From: Shewanella chilikensis
Lineage (GTDB): Bacteria; Pseudomonadota; Gammaproteobacteria; Enterobacterales; Shewanellaceae
Assembly (NCBI RefSeq): GCF_002836945.1
Contig: NZ_NIJM01000001.1
Location: forward strand, 122,134-186,133
DNA: 64,000 nucleotides
Reading direction: 5' to 3'
In this document: positions 19,185 through 27,768 of the stretch, one piece after another
Numbering within the stretch: position 1 is the stretch's first letter
Layout: each line of letters begins with the position of its first letter
Notes under the pieces: generated by a model
Told to the model about the DNA's origin: nothing
The model's input: the letters and a program-made list of their open reading frames with translations, nothing else
Database searches by the model: none
Position numbers and translations under genes: made by a program

Positions 19185-20099
19185 ATGACAAGAATTCCCC
19201 GCCTCGCCCTGTTACTGGGCCTGTTGCTTCCCGCCTGCCTGTCGCAGGCCGTTGAATATCCTCTGCCGCCCGAAGGCAGCAGTATCGTCGGTGACAACCA
19301 GTATTATGTGGTGCCAGATGACAAGCGCACACTGGAGAGTGTTGCCGACGAATATCAACTGGGACTAACCAACATGACCGAGGCCAACCCAGGGGTCGAC
19401 CCTTTTCTTCCCAAGCCACGCAGCACATTACTGATCCCTCACAAGCTGATCCTGCCGGATGCCCCTCGTAAAGGGATAGTGATCAACGTGGCCGAAATGC
19501 GCCTCTACTACTATCCCAAAGACAGCAATACGGTACAGGTCTTACCCATAGGCATAGGTCAGATAGGCCGGGATACCCCGGAAAACTGGGTGACCAAGGT
19601 TTATCGCAAACGTGCCAACCCCACCTGGACCCCAACGGCCAGGATCCGCAAGGAATATGCCGCCAACGGTATCACCCTGCCCAAGGTATGGCCTGCAGGC
19701 CCGGATAACCCCATGGGCTTATATGCACTTTATATCGGTAACCTGTATGCCATTCACGGCACCAATGCCAGCTTCGGTATCGGCCTGCGTGTCAGCCAAG
19801 GTTGTGTCCGCCTGCGCAATCAGGATATCGAACATTTGTTCAATACTGTGCCCAACGGCACCCGGGTACAGTTTGTCAATCAGCCGATAAAGGCCAGCCT
19901 GGAGCCGGATGGAGGTCGCTATCTGGAAGTGCATCAGCCGCTGTCGCGCACCGAGGCCGAGTTTGAATCCACCGCACCTGTGGTATTGAAGATGACCCCG
20001 GCCATCAGCCGCTTTATCGCCCATGCCGACACCGACTCCACCGTGCTCAAACGCCTGTTGGATGACAGAAGCGGTATCCCTACCCGCCTCAACCCCTGA
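19185..20099 (+). CDS. L,D-transpeptidase with LysM-like domain
   Basis: Periplasmic ErfK/YbiS/YcfS-type enzyme of 304 residues. It forms meso-DAP cross-links in peptidoglycan or anchors lipoprotein to it. The signal peptide spans about residues 1-22, with likely cleavage after SQA; LLPAC resembles a lipobox but has Pro at -2, so lipidation is doubtful. A LysM-like segment (about 40-85, ending [10 protein letters not shown]) precedes the YkuD catalytic domain (about 100-230) with HGTN and SQGCVRL holding the catalytic His and Cys. The C-terminal 70 residues are less conserved. It is monocistronic with a strong terminator after it. Paralogue identity is not resolved. Confidence 0.9.
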   Translation: MTRIPRLALLLGLLLPACLSQAVEYPLPPEGSSIVGDNQYYVVPDDKRTLESVADEYQLGLTNMTEANPGVDPFLPKPRSTLLIPHKLILPDAPRKGIVINVAEMRLYYYPKDSNTVQVLPIGIGQIGRDTPENWVTKVYRKRANPTWTPTARIRKEYAANGITLPKVWPAGPDNPMGLYALYIGNLYAIHGTNASFGIGLRVSQGCVRLRNQDIEHLFNTVPNGTRVQFVNQPIKASLEPDGGRYLEVHQPLSRTEAEFESTAPVVLKMTPAISRFIAHADTDSTVLKRLLDDRSGIPTRLNP

Positions 20100-20109
20100 A
20101 AGCCTTTCA

Positions 20110-20145
20110 AAAGCAAGACCCCAGCTTAGGCTGGGGTCTTGCTTT
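20110..20145. terminator. Strong bidirectional terminator
   Basis: Perfect 16-bp stem AAAGCAAGACCCCAGC (20110-20125) / GCTGGGGTCTTGCTTT (20130-20145) with a TTAG loop, between the convergent transpeptidase and M14 peptidase genes. Confidence 0.92.
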
Positions 20146-20167
20146 TGAGCGGTATCGCTTTTGGCTG

Positions 20168-20989
20168 TTACCCCTTGATGGGAGCCAACTGCTGCTGCAC
20201 AAAGGCGTGCATCACGGCGCTGTTGGCCAGAATTCGCTGATCCAGATTCTGGGTTGCCGGCGTTTCACTGCAAACACCCACCTTGGCACCGGTGCGAACC
20301 AGCCAGGCCTCGAACGAAGTATCAAAGTGGTTGAAGATGACCCCGTCTTGCACCGGACAGCCATCGATATCGCCATCGGCGGCAATATCAAAGAAACGCC
20401 CCAGAGTATCACGCAGCTGCAAACTGAACTGGCCGGGTGATTGTCTGGGCTCAAAAGAATAGATATAGGTGTGCTGCTGCAACACATCTTCATGACAGGT
20501 CAATATGCCTTCGCGGCTGGCGCCCTGCAGCAGTTGGCCATATTCCAGCAGCAGCTTGCCTTCAACCGAAGGTGAACTGGCTTCGCCCTCTTTGGGCTGT
20601 AAAAACCCCCGGTTGGGGTTTTCACCGAACTTATTGAATCTGTGCCCCTTGGCAAAGCCAGTGGGGTTGACCAAAGGCAACAAGCTTAGATTAATTCGCT
20701 CGAAAATATCCTGTTGCAGTTCACTGAGGAAATGCAGCATACCCCAAGGGCCGGCAGCCTCTTCACCGTGGAATCCGGCACTGATCAACACAGAAGGCAG
20801 CTCCGCCGTCGCTGAGGGCGACTGATACAGCTCCAGTGGATAATCACCTATTTCGCCCAGCTTCTTGCGACCCAGCTGCAGACGGTCAACTTCCTGTTGC
20901 AGTTGGGCATAGAAATGTTCGATATCCGTACTGTCGCAGGCAAAAATGTCTGAATGCCATTGAAAAGATGCGAAGGGGGAACGGCTCAT
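20168..20989 (-). CDS. M14-family metallocarboxypeptidase
   Basis: A 273-residue zinc carboxypeptidase-fold protein. The zinc ligands are seen as HGEE (HxxE, about residue 73) and a later His in ILTCHEDV (about 168). The conserved NPTGFAKGHRFN segment (about 107) and a catalytic Glu in VCSETPA (about 238) also fit M14. The family includes murein peptide amidase MpaA and succinylglutamate desuccinylase-like enzymes; the substrate is not clear. The frame is open up to 21052, but MSRSPFASFQW at 20989 fits the expected N-terminus better. No signal peptide is present on the short form, so it is likely cytoplasmic. Confidence 0.78.
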   Translation of the reverse strand: MSRSPFASFQWHSDIFACDSTDIEHFYAQLQQEVDRLQLGRKKLGEIGDYPLELYQSPSATAELPSVLISAGFHGEEAAGPWGMLHFLSELQQDIFERINLSLLPLVNPTGFAKGHRFNKFGENPNRGFLQPKEGEASSPSVEGKLLLEYGQLLQGASREGILTCHEDVLQQHTYIYSFEPRQSPGQFSLQLRDTLGRFFDIAADGDIDGCPVQDGVIFNHFDTSFEAWLVRTGAKVGVCSETPATQNLDQRILANSAVMHAFVQQQLAPIKG

Positions 20990-21089
20990 AGTGCTTTTAT
21001 GACTCAGATGAATGAAGGGCAAAGCTATAATATCAGCTTTATATAAAAACAAAATCCATCTGAGCCAATAGCGCTCAAAAGCCCTGGAC

Positions 21090-21431
21090 TCAATCGTCGC
21101 GGGTCAGGACTTCCAGCAGTTCAATTTCAAATTCAAGATCCGAATTCGGCTTGATCAGCGCCCCAACCTGGCGTTCACCATAAGCCAGATGTGCCGGAAC
21201 CTTGAGTCGGCGTTTGCCACCGACCTTCATTCCCATCAAGCCCAGATCCCAGCCCTTGATCACCCGCCCTGTGCCAATGACACACTGAAAGGGACGCCCC
21301 TTATCCCAGGAAGAATCAAATTGAGTACCGTCACTCAACCAACCTCGGTAGTGAGCCGTGATAAGCGCTCCTTTCACCGCGGCTTTGCCCTGACCTTCCT
21401 CAATATCTATGATTGCCAATTCTGCCGTCAT
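21090..21431 (-). CDS. FKBP-type peptidyl-prolyl cis-trans isomerase
   Basis: A 113-residue single-domain FKBP that catalyses proline isomerisation. It shows the core signature HYRGWLSDGTQFDSSWDKG, then FQCVIGTGRVIKGWDLGLMGMKVGGKR and the closing ELLEV strand. There is no signal peptide, so it is cytoplasmic, unlike FkpA or FklB, which carry an N-terminal dimerisation domain. It is divergent from zapE across about 180 bases. It may share a transcript with the M14 peptidase gene 100 bases downstream, but no coupling is visible. Confidence 0.93.
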   Translation of the reverse strand: MTAELAIIDIEEGQGKAAVKGALITAHYRGWLSDGTQFDSSWDKGRPFQCVIGTGRVIKGWDLGLMGMKVGGKRRLKVPAHLAYGERQVGALIKPNSDLEFEIELLEVLTRDD

Positions 21432-21613
21432 GGCTTGTTCCTCAACCTATGGCTCAAAAGGCGCATCTTATCCGTAAAAGGAACTGAACACTATTCCATG
21501 AATAGATGAAGCGGCATGGCAGGCACTTTTCCTTCAGGCTCAAGCCCTTGCTATACTGGCCGCCCGCGGCACTTATGGCACTTAAATAACAGTCACAGGA
21601 TGAGACGTCCAGA

Positions 21614-22732
21614 ATGAAGCACACAATTTCCCCCTCTGAACGCTATGCCCAAGGCCCTTGGCAGCAAGACCCCGCCCAGTTGCCTGCGCTGGCAGCGCTT
21701 GATAAGCGTTTTCAGGCGCTCGGTCAGGGAAACAAAGTCCCCGGGCTCTACCTGTGGGGGGATGTCGGCCGCGGCAAGACCATGTTGATGGATCTCTTTT
21801 TCAATGCCGTCGAGGGGCAACCCAAGCTCAGACTGCATTTTCATCACTTTATGGCCAGGGTTCACAGAGATCTGAACCGCATCAGCGGCACCCGTGAGCC
21901 TTTGGATCAGATTGCCGCCACACTGGCCAAAGAATGCCGCCTGTTATGCTTCGATGAGTTTTTCGTCTCGGATATCGGCGATGCCATTATTCTCGGACGT
22001 TTACTCGAAGGCCTGTTTAACCGTGGCGTTATGCTGGTCAGCACTTCCAATACGCCAATCGAGCGCCTCTATGAAAACGGCCTGCAGCGAGAGCGCTTTT
22101 TACCGACTATCGACTTGTTGCAACAGAAGATGGAATCGCTGCACCTCAATGGCGAGCGGGACCATCGCCTCACCAAAGGCGCGCCCCATGCCCAGGCGGC
22201 ACTTCCCCTGCTGCAGCTTGGCAATGAACCTGACTTCAGCCAGTGGTTTTCAAAAAACGCCTCGGGCCCAGGGCAACTCAGCATCATGGGCAGACCGCTT
22301 TTTTTCCAAGCCATGGAAGCCACACAATCCCTGGCCTGGTTTCGCTTCGATCAGCTCTGCGAAGGGCCGAGATCCACTCTGGATTATATGGAGCTGGCCG
22401 AAACACTGGATACTCTGCTGCTGAGCCATGTGCCCAGGCTTGGCGGTGAGCGCCGCGGCTGGATCCGCGCCCGCGGCACCGAAGATGCTGCCGAAGCCGT
22501 CAGCACAGGCGATAGAAAACTCAGTTATGCGCCAGAGGATGATGCCGCCCGGCGCTTTATCGCCCTGATAGATGAGTTTTATGACAGGGGTAAACAACTG
22601 GTGCTACATGCCCAAGTACCACTGGAGCAGCTTTATCAGGGCGGCGCCCTCAGCTTCGAGTTTCGCCGCACCTACAGCCGCTTAAGCGAAATGTTGCAGC
22701 GAACTCCCGGCAAGCCAAGGGCAGGTTATTGA
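21614..22732 (+). CDS. zapE: Cell division protein ZapE (AFG1-like ATPase)
   Basis: ZapE, 372 residues, an AFG1-family P-loop ATPase that modulates FtsZ assembly during late division. Walker A is GDVGRGKTMLMD (about residues 50-60), Walker B is LLCFDEFFVSDIGDA (about 115), and sensor-like STSNTPIERLYENGLQRERFLP follows (about 150). The LSFEFRRTYSRLSEM region near the end is typical of the family. The length matches E. coli ZapE (375). It is convergent with glnE, and no clear terminator hairpin was found in the 63 bases between them. Confidence 0.93.
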   Translation: MKHTISPSERYAQGPWQQDPAQLPALAALDKRFQALGQGNKVPGLYLWGDVGRGKTMLMDLFFNAVEGQPKLRLHFHHFMARVHRDLNRISGTREPLDQIAATLAKECRLLCFDEFFVSDIGDAIILGRLLEGLFNRGVMLVSTSNTPIERLYENGLQRERFLPTIDLLQQKMESLHLNGERDHRLTKGAPHAQAALPLLQLGNEPDFSQWFSKNASGPGQLSIMGRPLFFQAMEATQSLAWFRFDQLCEGPRSTLDYMELAETLDTLLLSHVPRLGGERRGWIRARGTEDAAEAVSTGDRKLSYAPEDDAARRFIALIDEFYDRGKQLVLHAQVPLEQLYQGGALSFEFRRTYSRLSEMLQRTPGKPRAGY

Positions 22733-22795
22733 AAGTCGAATAAAGATGGCATCAACCTCTTGTATCCGAGCCTGCCCATCAGCCATAAATAACTC

Positions 22796-25648
22796 TTACC
22801 CCAAAATAAGCTCATAGATGTTGCTGACCCGTTCGGCCTGCTCCGCCACTTTTTCCTGTGCCACCAGCCCAGGCAAACCGGCCAGAGTCAACCTGTGGTT
22901 TTCATCCCTCAGCATGCAATAGGCCTGGGTCAGATGCTGCGCCGACATCAAGGGCAGCAGCTCAAGCTCGGCCAACACCTCAAAAATCCGCACATTATCA
23001 GACCAGATACACAACTCGGGGTGCTTATGGGCATGGGCCAGCACCAGATACTGAGCGATAAACTCAATATCGGCGATACCGCCAACGCTTTGTTTAAGAT
23101 CGAACATTCCCTGTGGCGCTTTGAGCAGATGGTCGCGCATCTTAAGGCGCATCTCGCGCACTTCGCTGGCCAGTTTTTTCCTGTCTCTTGCTTGGCTCAG
23201 CACACTGTCACGCACCGCCTGAAATTCCTGCGCCAGGGCGTTATCACCGAAGACAAAGCGGGCACGAACCAAAGCCTGATGTTCCCAGGTCCAGGCCTCC
23301 TGCTGCTGATATTCACCGAAACGACCAATTTCACTGACCAAGAGCCCGGAGGCGCCCGATGGTCGCAGGCGCATGTCTACCTCGTAAAGCTCGCCCGACA
23401 TGGTGCGGGTGGAAAACAGGTGTAATATCCGCTGCGCCAGTTTGAGATAGAAGTGCCCTACATCCAACGGCTTGTCACCGTCAGTCGAGCCACCCTTGGC
23501 ATTGTGCAGAAACACCAGGTCGAGATCCGAGCCGTAGCCCAGCTCAATGCCCCCCAGCTTGCCATAGCCGACGACGGCAAAACCTATCTCGCCGTCAGCC
23601 AGGCCAGGCGGCACGCCGTGGCGCTCTGTCATTTGCTGCCAGGCCTGTTGCACCACTTGCTCTATGATGGCCTCGGCAAGAAAAGTCAGGTGATCGCTGA
23701 CCTGCATGATAGGTAAGACCCCGGTGACATCCGCGGCGGCAATTTTCAACTGTTGCGACAGTTTAAACTGCCTAAGCGCCTCCATCTGCTGCTCCATATC
23801 CTCTTCCGGAACCCGCAGCAGGTATTGGCGCAGTTCACTGCCGTAGTCATCCAGAGAGGTGGTGTCATAAAGCTGCGCCGGATCGATCAGTTCATCCAGC
23901 AACATGGGGAATTTCGCCAACTGCTGGGCAATCCAGGGACTGGCACAACACAGGCTCACCAATTGTTGGCGGGCGCCAGGGTTTTCACACAGAAGTTCAA
24001 GATAAGTGGTACGGGTCAGGATCTGCTCCAGTACGCCGGTTACCGGCTTGAATGCCTTGCCGGGATTGGGCTGCAGCGTCAGCTCCTCAAGCATTTTCGG
24101 CATCAGCTTATCCAGGGTATCCCGCCCTCTCGGGCCTATGGCCCGGCGTGATACCGTCTCGCGCCAATGAGCCAGACTGCTCCAGAGTTCATTGTCTTCT
24201 ATGCCTCGCTCGGCCAGCAGCGATTGTATGTCTTCCTCGCTGTCACAGACCCAGAGCTGGCAGGCCCAGCTATCGCTTTGCTCCTCATTATCTTCATCAC
24301 CGCCGACAGTATCGCGAAAATGGCGATGAATCTTGAACATCGCAGCCTCAATCTCACTGCGCAGCTCAGCTTCATTGGCCATCTCCAACGCAAAACAGAG
24401 ACGATGCCAATCCAGGCCGTTATCCGGCAGGGTCTGGGTCTGTTTATCCCCTATGGCCTGCAACAGGTTTTCTACCCGGCGCAGCAGCAGATAACTCTGC
24501 TTGAGTTCATCTACCGCCAGGTACTCAAGTTGTCCCAAACTAAAGAGGGTATCTATGGCATCGAACAGGCTTTGACTGCGCAGCGCCGGCTCCCGGCCGC
24601 CGCGGATAAGCTGAAAACTCTGCACCACGAACTCCACTTCGCGGATACCGCCGGCACCGAGTTTGATGTTGTCCTTGAGCTGGCGCCGCCGCACTTCCTG
24701 GGCAATCAGGCGCTTCATCCGCCTTAAGGAATCTATGGCGGAAAAGTCGATATAACGCCGGTAAACAAAGGGGCGTAGCAGGTCGTGAAGTTCGTCAGAG
24801 TATTGAGTCCAGGGACCAAGCGCGCGGGCTTTGACCATGGCGTAACGCTCCCAGTCACGCCCCTGCTCCTGATAATAATCCTCAAGGGCGCTGTAGCTGA
24901 CCACCAACGGGCCACTCTCGCCATAGGGACGCAAACGCATGTCGACCCGGAACACGAAACCATCGACTGTGACTTGCCCCAGCAGATTGACCAGGCGTTG
25001 CCCCATGCGGATAAAGAACTGCTGGTTATCCAGGCTGCGCCGACCGCCCTGGGTCTCACCGTGTTCCGGGAAGGTAAAGATCAAATCGATATCCGAGGAG
25101 AAGTTCAGCTCGCGACCGCCCAGCTTGCCCATCCCCAGGATCATCAAAGGTTGTGGCTTGCCGTCGCAGTCACAGGGGGTTCCCAGACTCTGGCACATTT
25201 CGCGATAGAGCCAGTCTCTGGCGCCAATTATAAGTGCCTCTGCCAATACAGAGAGATCAAGCAGTGACTCCTGCAGCGGGCTATAACCCATGAAGTCGCG
25301 CCAGGCGAGACGTACCATTTGCCGGTTGCGATAGTTTCGCAGCACTGATTTGGCGGTTTCTTCCTGGGTGACAGGGTCGAGCAGGGATTGGATTTCGTCG
25401 GCAAAGTCTTGTCTATCCAGGCGAGTGAGCTGGCCGCTAAAGAAGGGGGCAATCCATTCTGGGTGGCGGCACAGCTGAGTGGCAACATAATCACTCAGGC
25501 CCATAACCCGCTGCACCTCCTGCTGCTCGATGAGGCTGAGCTCAGTGACCACCTCAGGCCAGCGCTCCACCAGCAGATGCCAATGCTTACCGGCCTGCCG
25601 GCACAGCAACTCGGAAAACGGCTTTTGACTGTCACACCCCAATTCCAT
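22796..25648 (-). CDS. glnE: Bifunctional glutamine synthetase adenylyltransferase / adenylyl-removing enzyme
   Basis: GlnE, 950 residues (E. coli 946). It adenylylates and deadenylylates glutamine synthetase in response to PII, tuning nitrogen assimilation. Two nucleotidyltransferase domains are visible: the N-terminal adenylyl-removing domain with [13 protein letters not shown] (about residue 185) and the C-terminal adenylyl-transfer domain with [13 protein letters not shown] (about 705). ATG 25648 is chosen because AGGGA lies seven bases upstream; the open frame extends 20 codons further. A 13-bp palindrome shared with the neighbouring PspA-type operons lies 36 bases upstream, so glnE expression could be affected by that regulator, although the site is better placed for the divergent gene. 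Confidence 0.96.
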   Translation of the reverse strand: MELGCDSQKPFSELLCRQAGKHWHLLVERWPEVVTELSLIEQQEVQRVMGLSDYVATQLCRHPEWIAPFFSGQLTRLDRQDFADEIQSLLDPVTQEETAKSVLRNYRNRQMVRLAWRDFMGYSPLQESLLDLSVLAEALIIGARDWLYREMCQSLGTPCDCDGKPQPLMILGMGKLGGRELNFSSDIDLIFTFPEHGETQGGRRSLDNQQFFIRMGQRLVNLLGQVTVDGFVFRVDMRLRPYGESGPLVVSYSALEDYYQEQGRDWERYAMVKARALGPWTQYSDELHDLLRPFVYRRYIDFSAIDSLRRMKRLIAQEVRRRQLKDNIKLGAGGIREVEFVVQSFQLIRGGREPALRSQSLFDAIDTLFSLGQLEYLAVDELKQSYLLLRRVENLLQAIGDKQTQTLPDNGLDWHRLCFALEMANEAELRSEIEAAMFKIHRHFRDTVGGDEDNEEQSDSWACQLWVCDSEEDIQSLLAERGIEDNELWSSLAHWRETVSRRAIGPRGRDTLDKLMPKMLEELTLQPNPGKAFKPVTGVLEQILTRTTYLELLCENPGARQQLVSLCCASPWIAQQLAKFPMLLDELIDPAQLYDTTSLDDYGSELRQYLLRVPEEDMEQQMEALRQFKLSQQLKIAAADVTGVLPIMQVSDHLTFLAEAIIEQVVQQAWQQMTERHGVPPGLADGEIGFAVVGYGKLGGIELGYGSDLDLVFLHNAKGGSTDGDKPLDVGHFYLKLAQRILHLFSTRTMSGELYEVDMRLRPSGASGLLVSEIGRFGEYQQQEAWTWEHQALVRARFVFGDNALAQEFQAVRDSVLSQARDRKKLASEVREMRLKMRDHLLKAPQGMFDLKQSVGGIADIEFIAQYLVLAHAHKHPELCIWSDNVRIFEVLAELELLPLMSAQHLTQAYCMLRDENHRLTLAGLPGLVAQEKVAEQAERVSNIYELILG

Positions 25649-25664
25649 AGTTATCCCTGTTCGA

Positions 25665-25696
25665 TTGTATTGAAGACTATTTAGACATATTATGTC
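25665..25696 (+). promoter_or_regulatory. Promoter with palindromic operator, lipoprotein/DUF350/spermidine-synthase operon
   Basis: TTGTAT (25665-25670), 17 bases, then TATTAT (25688-25693, five of six to the -10 consensus) forms a plausible plus-strand promoter. The perfect palindrome GACATATTATGTC at 25684-25696 covers the -10 element. The same 13 bases occur twice near 29.5 kb. On the minus strand, TACAAT at 25671-25666 is a possible glnE -10 just beyond the operator. Confidence 0.65.
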
Positions 25697-25882
25697 ATTT
25701 TGCTGCACGTATCTCTGCTCGACATGGGGGTTACCAAGTCGATGCCTGTGATTCTGACTTCACCCCAATTCTTGTGGGTGATACTCTGTGCACAGATTAC
25801 ACCAACTTGCACTGACGGCCTACGGGACCAGAGGTTTTAGCACCGTTTGCCAGTCTCAAGTGCTTATCATAATGGAGAAAAC

Positions 25883-26833
25883 ATGGCAGGAATGCTGATC
25901 CGTATTCTCAGTCTGCTGATGCTGTTATCACTGACAGCCTGCGGTGACGATAGACCAGAGCAGATTGCCCAGTTGCAACAGCTGAATGACCAACGTCTGG
26001 AAAAACTCGGCCAGATGCTGGACAAAGACCAGCTGCGCAATGGCATCTTACTCAAACAGTATGGTCAAATTCTGGCGCAGCAGCGGCCGGAATTACAACC
26101 GCTGGTGGAGCAACTGACACTGGATGCCACCAGTAAAGGACCACTGTACAAGTCACTGGAAAGCAGGGTGAAAGACGCCAAGGTGGCGAGCAACTTTGTT
26201 AATCTTGACCAACAGTTGGAAGAGGAAAACAACCTCTATCAAGCGCTGGACTCAAGCCTGTTCAACGACATGCTGTCAGATCCCGTCAATGTGATTGCCG
26301 ATATGTCAGAGGGCAAACTCGCCAGGGTCAACGCCATCAGCCGCGAGGCTTCAACCCTGGCCAATGACTCGGAAGACTTTGGTGCCGGCAGCCAGTTGGT
26401 GGGTAACCCCGCCTATGGCCAGTGGCAAACCGATTCCAACGGCATGTCCTTTTGGGCCTGGTATGGCATGTACTCCATGTTTTCCAACCTGTTCCACAGG
26501 CCGGTTTATTATGACAACTGGTCCAGAGGCAGGGATTACAGCTACTACAATGATGTGGGCCGCTATCGCTATACCTCCCCCAAGCAGGCCAAGGCCCAAA
26601 CTCAGGTCTATGAGCGCACCAAAAAACGTTTCGACTCTCAAGGCAAACGCTTTGACAGCCCTTATGCCAAGTCCCGCTCCGGCTCCAGCGCCCTCTCTCG
26701 TCAGAGCAGCGCGGCACCCAAGCCATCCAGCAGTGGGCAATCGGCCAGCAAGTTTCGCTCAAACTACTCTAAAGACAGCAGTTTCCGTAATTCTGGCAGT
26801 CGCACCAGCCGTGGTGTCAGCCGGGGCAAATAA
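25883..26833 (+). CDS. Lipoprotein of unknown function, first gene of PspA-associated cluster
   Basis: A 316-residue lipoprotein with signal peptide and lipobox LSLTAC; the mature protein starts at Cys-20 followed by GDD, which suggests inner-membrane retention or uncertain sorting. Residues about 25-180 are helical and Gln/Leu rich, possibly coiled coil. An aromatic stretch (SFWAWYGMYSMFSNLF, about 195-210) is followed by a Tyr/Arg-rich segment and a Ser/Arg/Gly low-complexity tail ending in SRGVSRGK. I do not recognise the family; it occupies the place of the small lipoprotein YjfM of the E. coli yjf cluster without obvious similarity. Start ATG 25883 has GGAGA seven bases upstream. The DUF350 gene follows after 31 bases. 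Confidence 0.7.
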   Translation: MAGMLIRILSLLMLLSLTACGDDRPEQIAQLQQLNDQRLEKLGQMLDKDQLRNGILLKQYGQILAQQRPELQPLVEQLTLDATSKGPLYKSLESRVKDAKVASNFVNLDQQLEEENNLYQALDSSLFNDMLSDPVNVIADMSEGKLARVNAISREASTLANDSEDFGAGSQLVGNPAYGQWQTDSNGMSFWAWYGMYSMFSNLFHRPVYYDNWSRGRDYSYYNDVGRYRYTSPKQAKAQTQVYERTKKRFDSQGKRFDSPYAKSRSGSSALSRQSSAAPKPSSSGQSASKFRSNYSKDSSFRNSGSRTSRGVSRGK

Positions 26834-26864
26834 CTCAGCCAGGATCACAACTTAAGGAATGAAC

Positions 26865-27764
26865 ATGACTCTATTTCAGGAATTCGGCATCACTCAGGAA
26901 CTGGCCGTCATACTCGCCATCGACCTTTCTATCGCCGTGGTACTGCTCACTCTGACCCGCTACCTGCAGGGCTGGAGTATTCGGGTAAACAGCAGTGAAG
27001 AGCTGGCGGTCAGAGACAACTTCGCCTTCGGCATCAGCACCGCCGGCGCTGTGGCGGCACTGGGTATAGTGCTGACAGGCGCCATTACCGGCGCCGCCGC
27101 TCACAGTTATCTGCAGGAAGCCATTGGCATGAGCGCCTACGGCCTGTTTGGTCTAGTGCTAATCAAACTGGGGCGCTTTTTGCACGATAAAATCGCCTTG
27201 AATAATATCGACAAGAACGCCCTGGTACTCAAAGGCAATGTGTCGGTTGCGATAGTCGATGCCTCGGCCGCTATCGCCACTGCGATTATTATCCGCGCCG
27301 TGCTGCTATGGGCCGAAGATCTGACCCTGGATACCTTTATTGCCATCCTCAGCGCCTTCGCTATTTCTCAATTGATGCTGGTGTTGCTGACCCGCCTCAG
27401 AGAGAATCGCTACGCCGCCCGCAATCAGGACAGCTCAATGCAGCAGGCGCTGGCGCAGGGAAATACCGCCCTGGCGATACGTCATGCCGGGGCGATGATA
27501 GCCATGGCGCTGAGCTTCAATGCCGCCAGTCACTTTATCGTCTTCAGCCCTGAAGCCTATGTCACCAACGCCCTTGGCTGGCTGGTGTTCTCCTTCATTA
27601 TGTTGGTGGTACTGAGCCTGTTGCTGCCCTTGGTCAAACTCCTGGTGCTGGCAAAAATTGACCTCGCCGATGAGGTGGAGAAGCAGCACAACATAGGCTT
27701 GGCCGCAGTTGAAATGGCGATCAGCATAGCGGTTGCGCTGATCCTCACCGCTTTGATGGCCTGA
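26865..27764 (+). CDS. DUF350 membrane protein, duplicated (YjfL-like)
   Basis: A 299-residue protein with about eight membrane helices built from two DUF350-like halves (about 1-145 and 150-299). Each half has a polar loop before a small-residue-rich helix: ELAVRDNFAFGISTAGAVAALGI in the first, TALAIRHAGAMIAMALSFNAA in the second. E. coli YjfL has a single such unit. ATG 26865 is preferred to 26859 since AAGGA is correctly spaced only for the former. The biochemical role is unknown. Its gene is between the lipoprotein and the spermidine-synthase-like enzyme, with four bases to the latter, so they are co-transcribed. Confidence 0.8.
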   Translation: MTLFQEFGITQELAVILAIDLSIAVVLLTLTRYLQGWSIRVNSSEELAVRDNFAFGISTAGAVAALGIVLTGAITGAAAHSYLQEAIGMSAYGLFGLVLIKLGRFLHDKIALNNIDKNALVLKGNVSVAIVDASAAIATAIIIRAVLLWAEDLTLDTFIAILSAFAISQLMLVLLTRLRENRYAARNQDSSMQQALAQGNTALAIRHAGAMIAMALSFNAASHFIVFSPEAYVTNALGWLVFSFIMLVVLSLLLPLVKLLVLAKIDLADEVEKQHNIGLAAVEMAISIAVALILTALMA

Positions 27765-27768
27765 TCCC

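Noticed and set aside
19185..19260. Lipoprotein signal in the L,D-transpeptidase
   Set aside because: The LLPAC sequence has Pro where lipoboxes rarely do, and a normal signal peptidase site follows.
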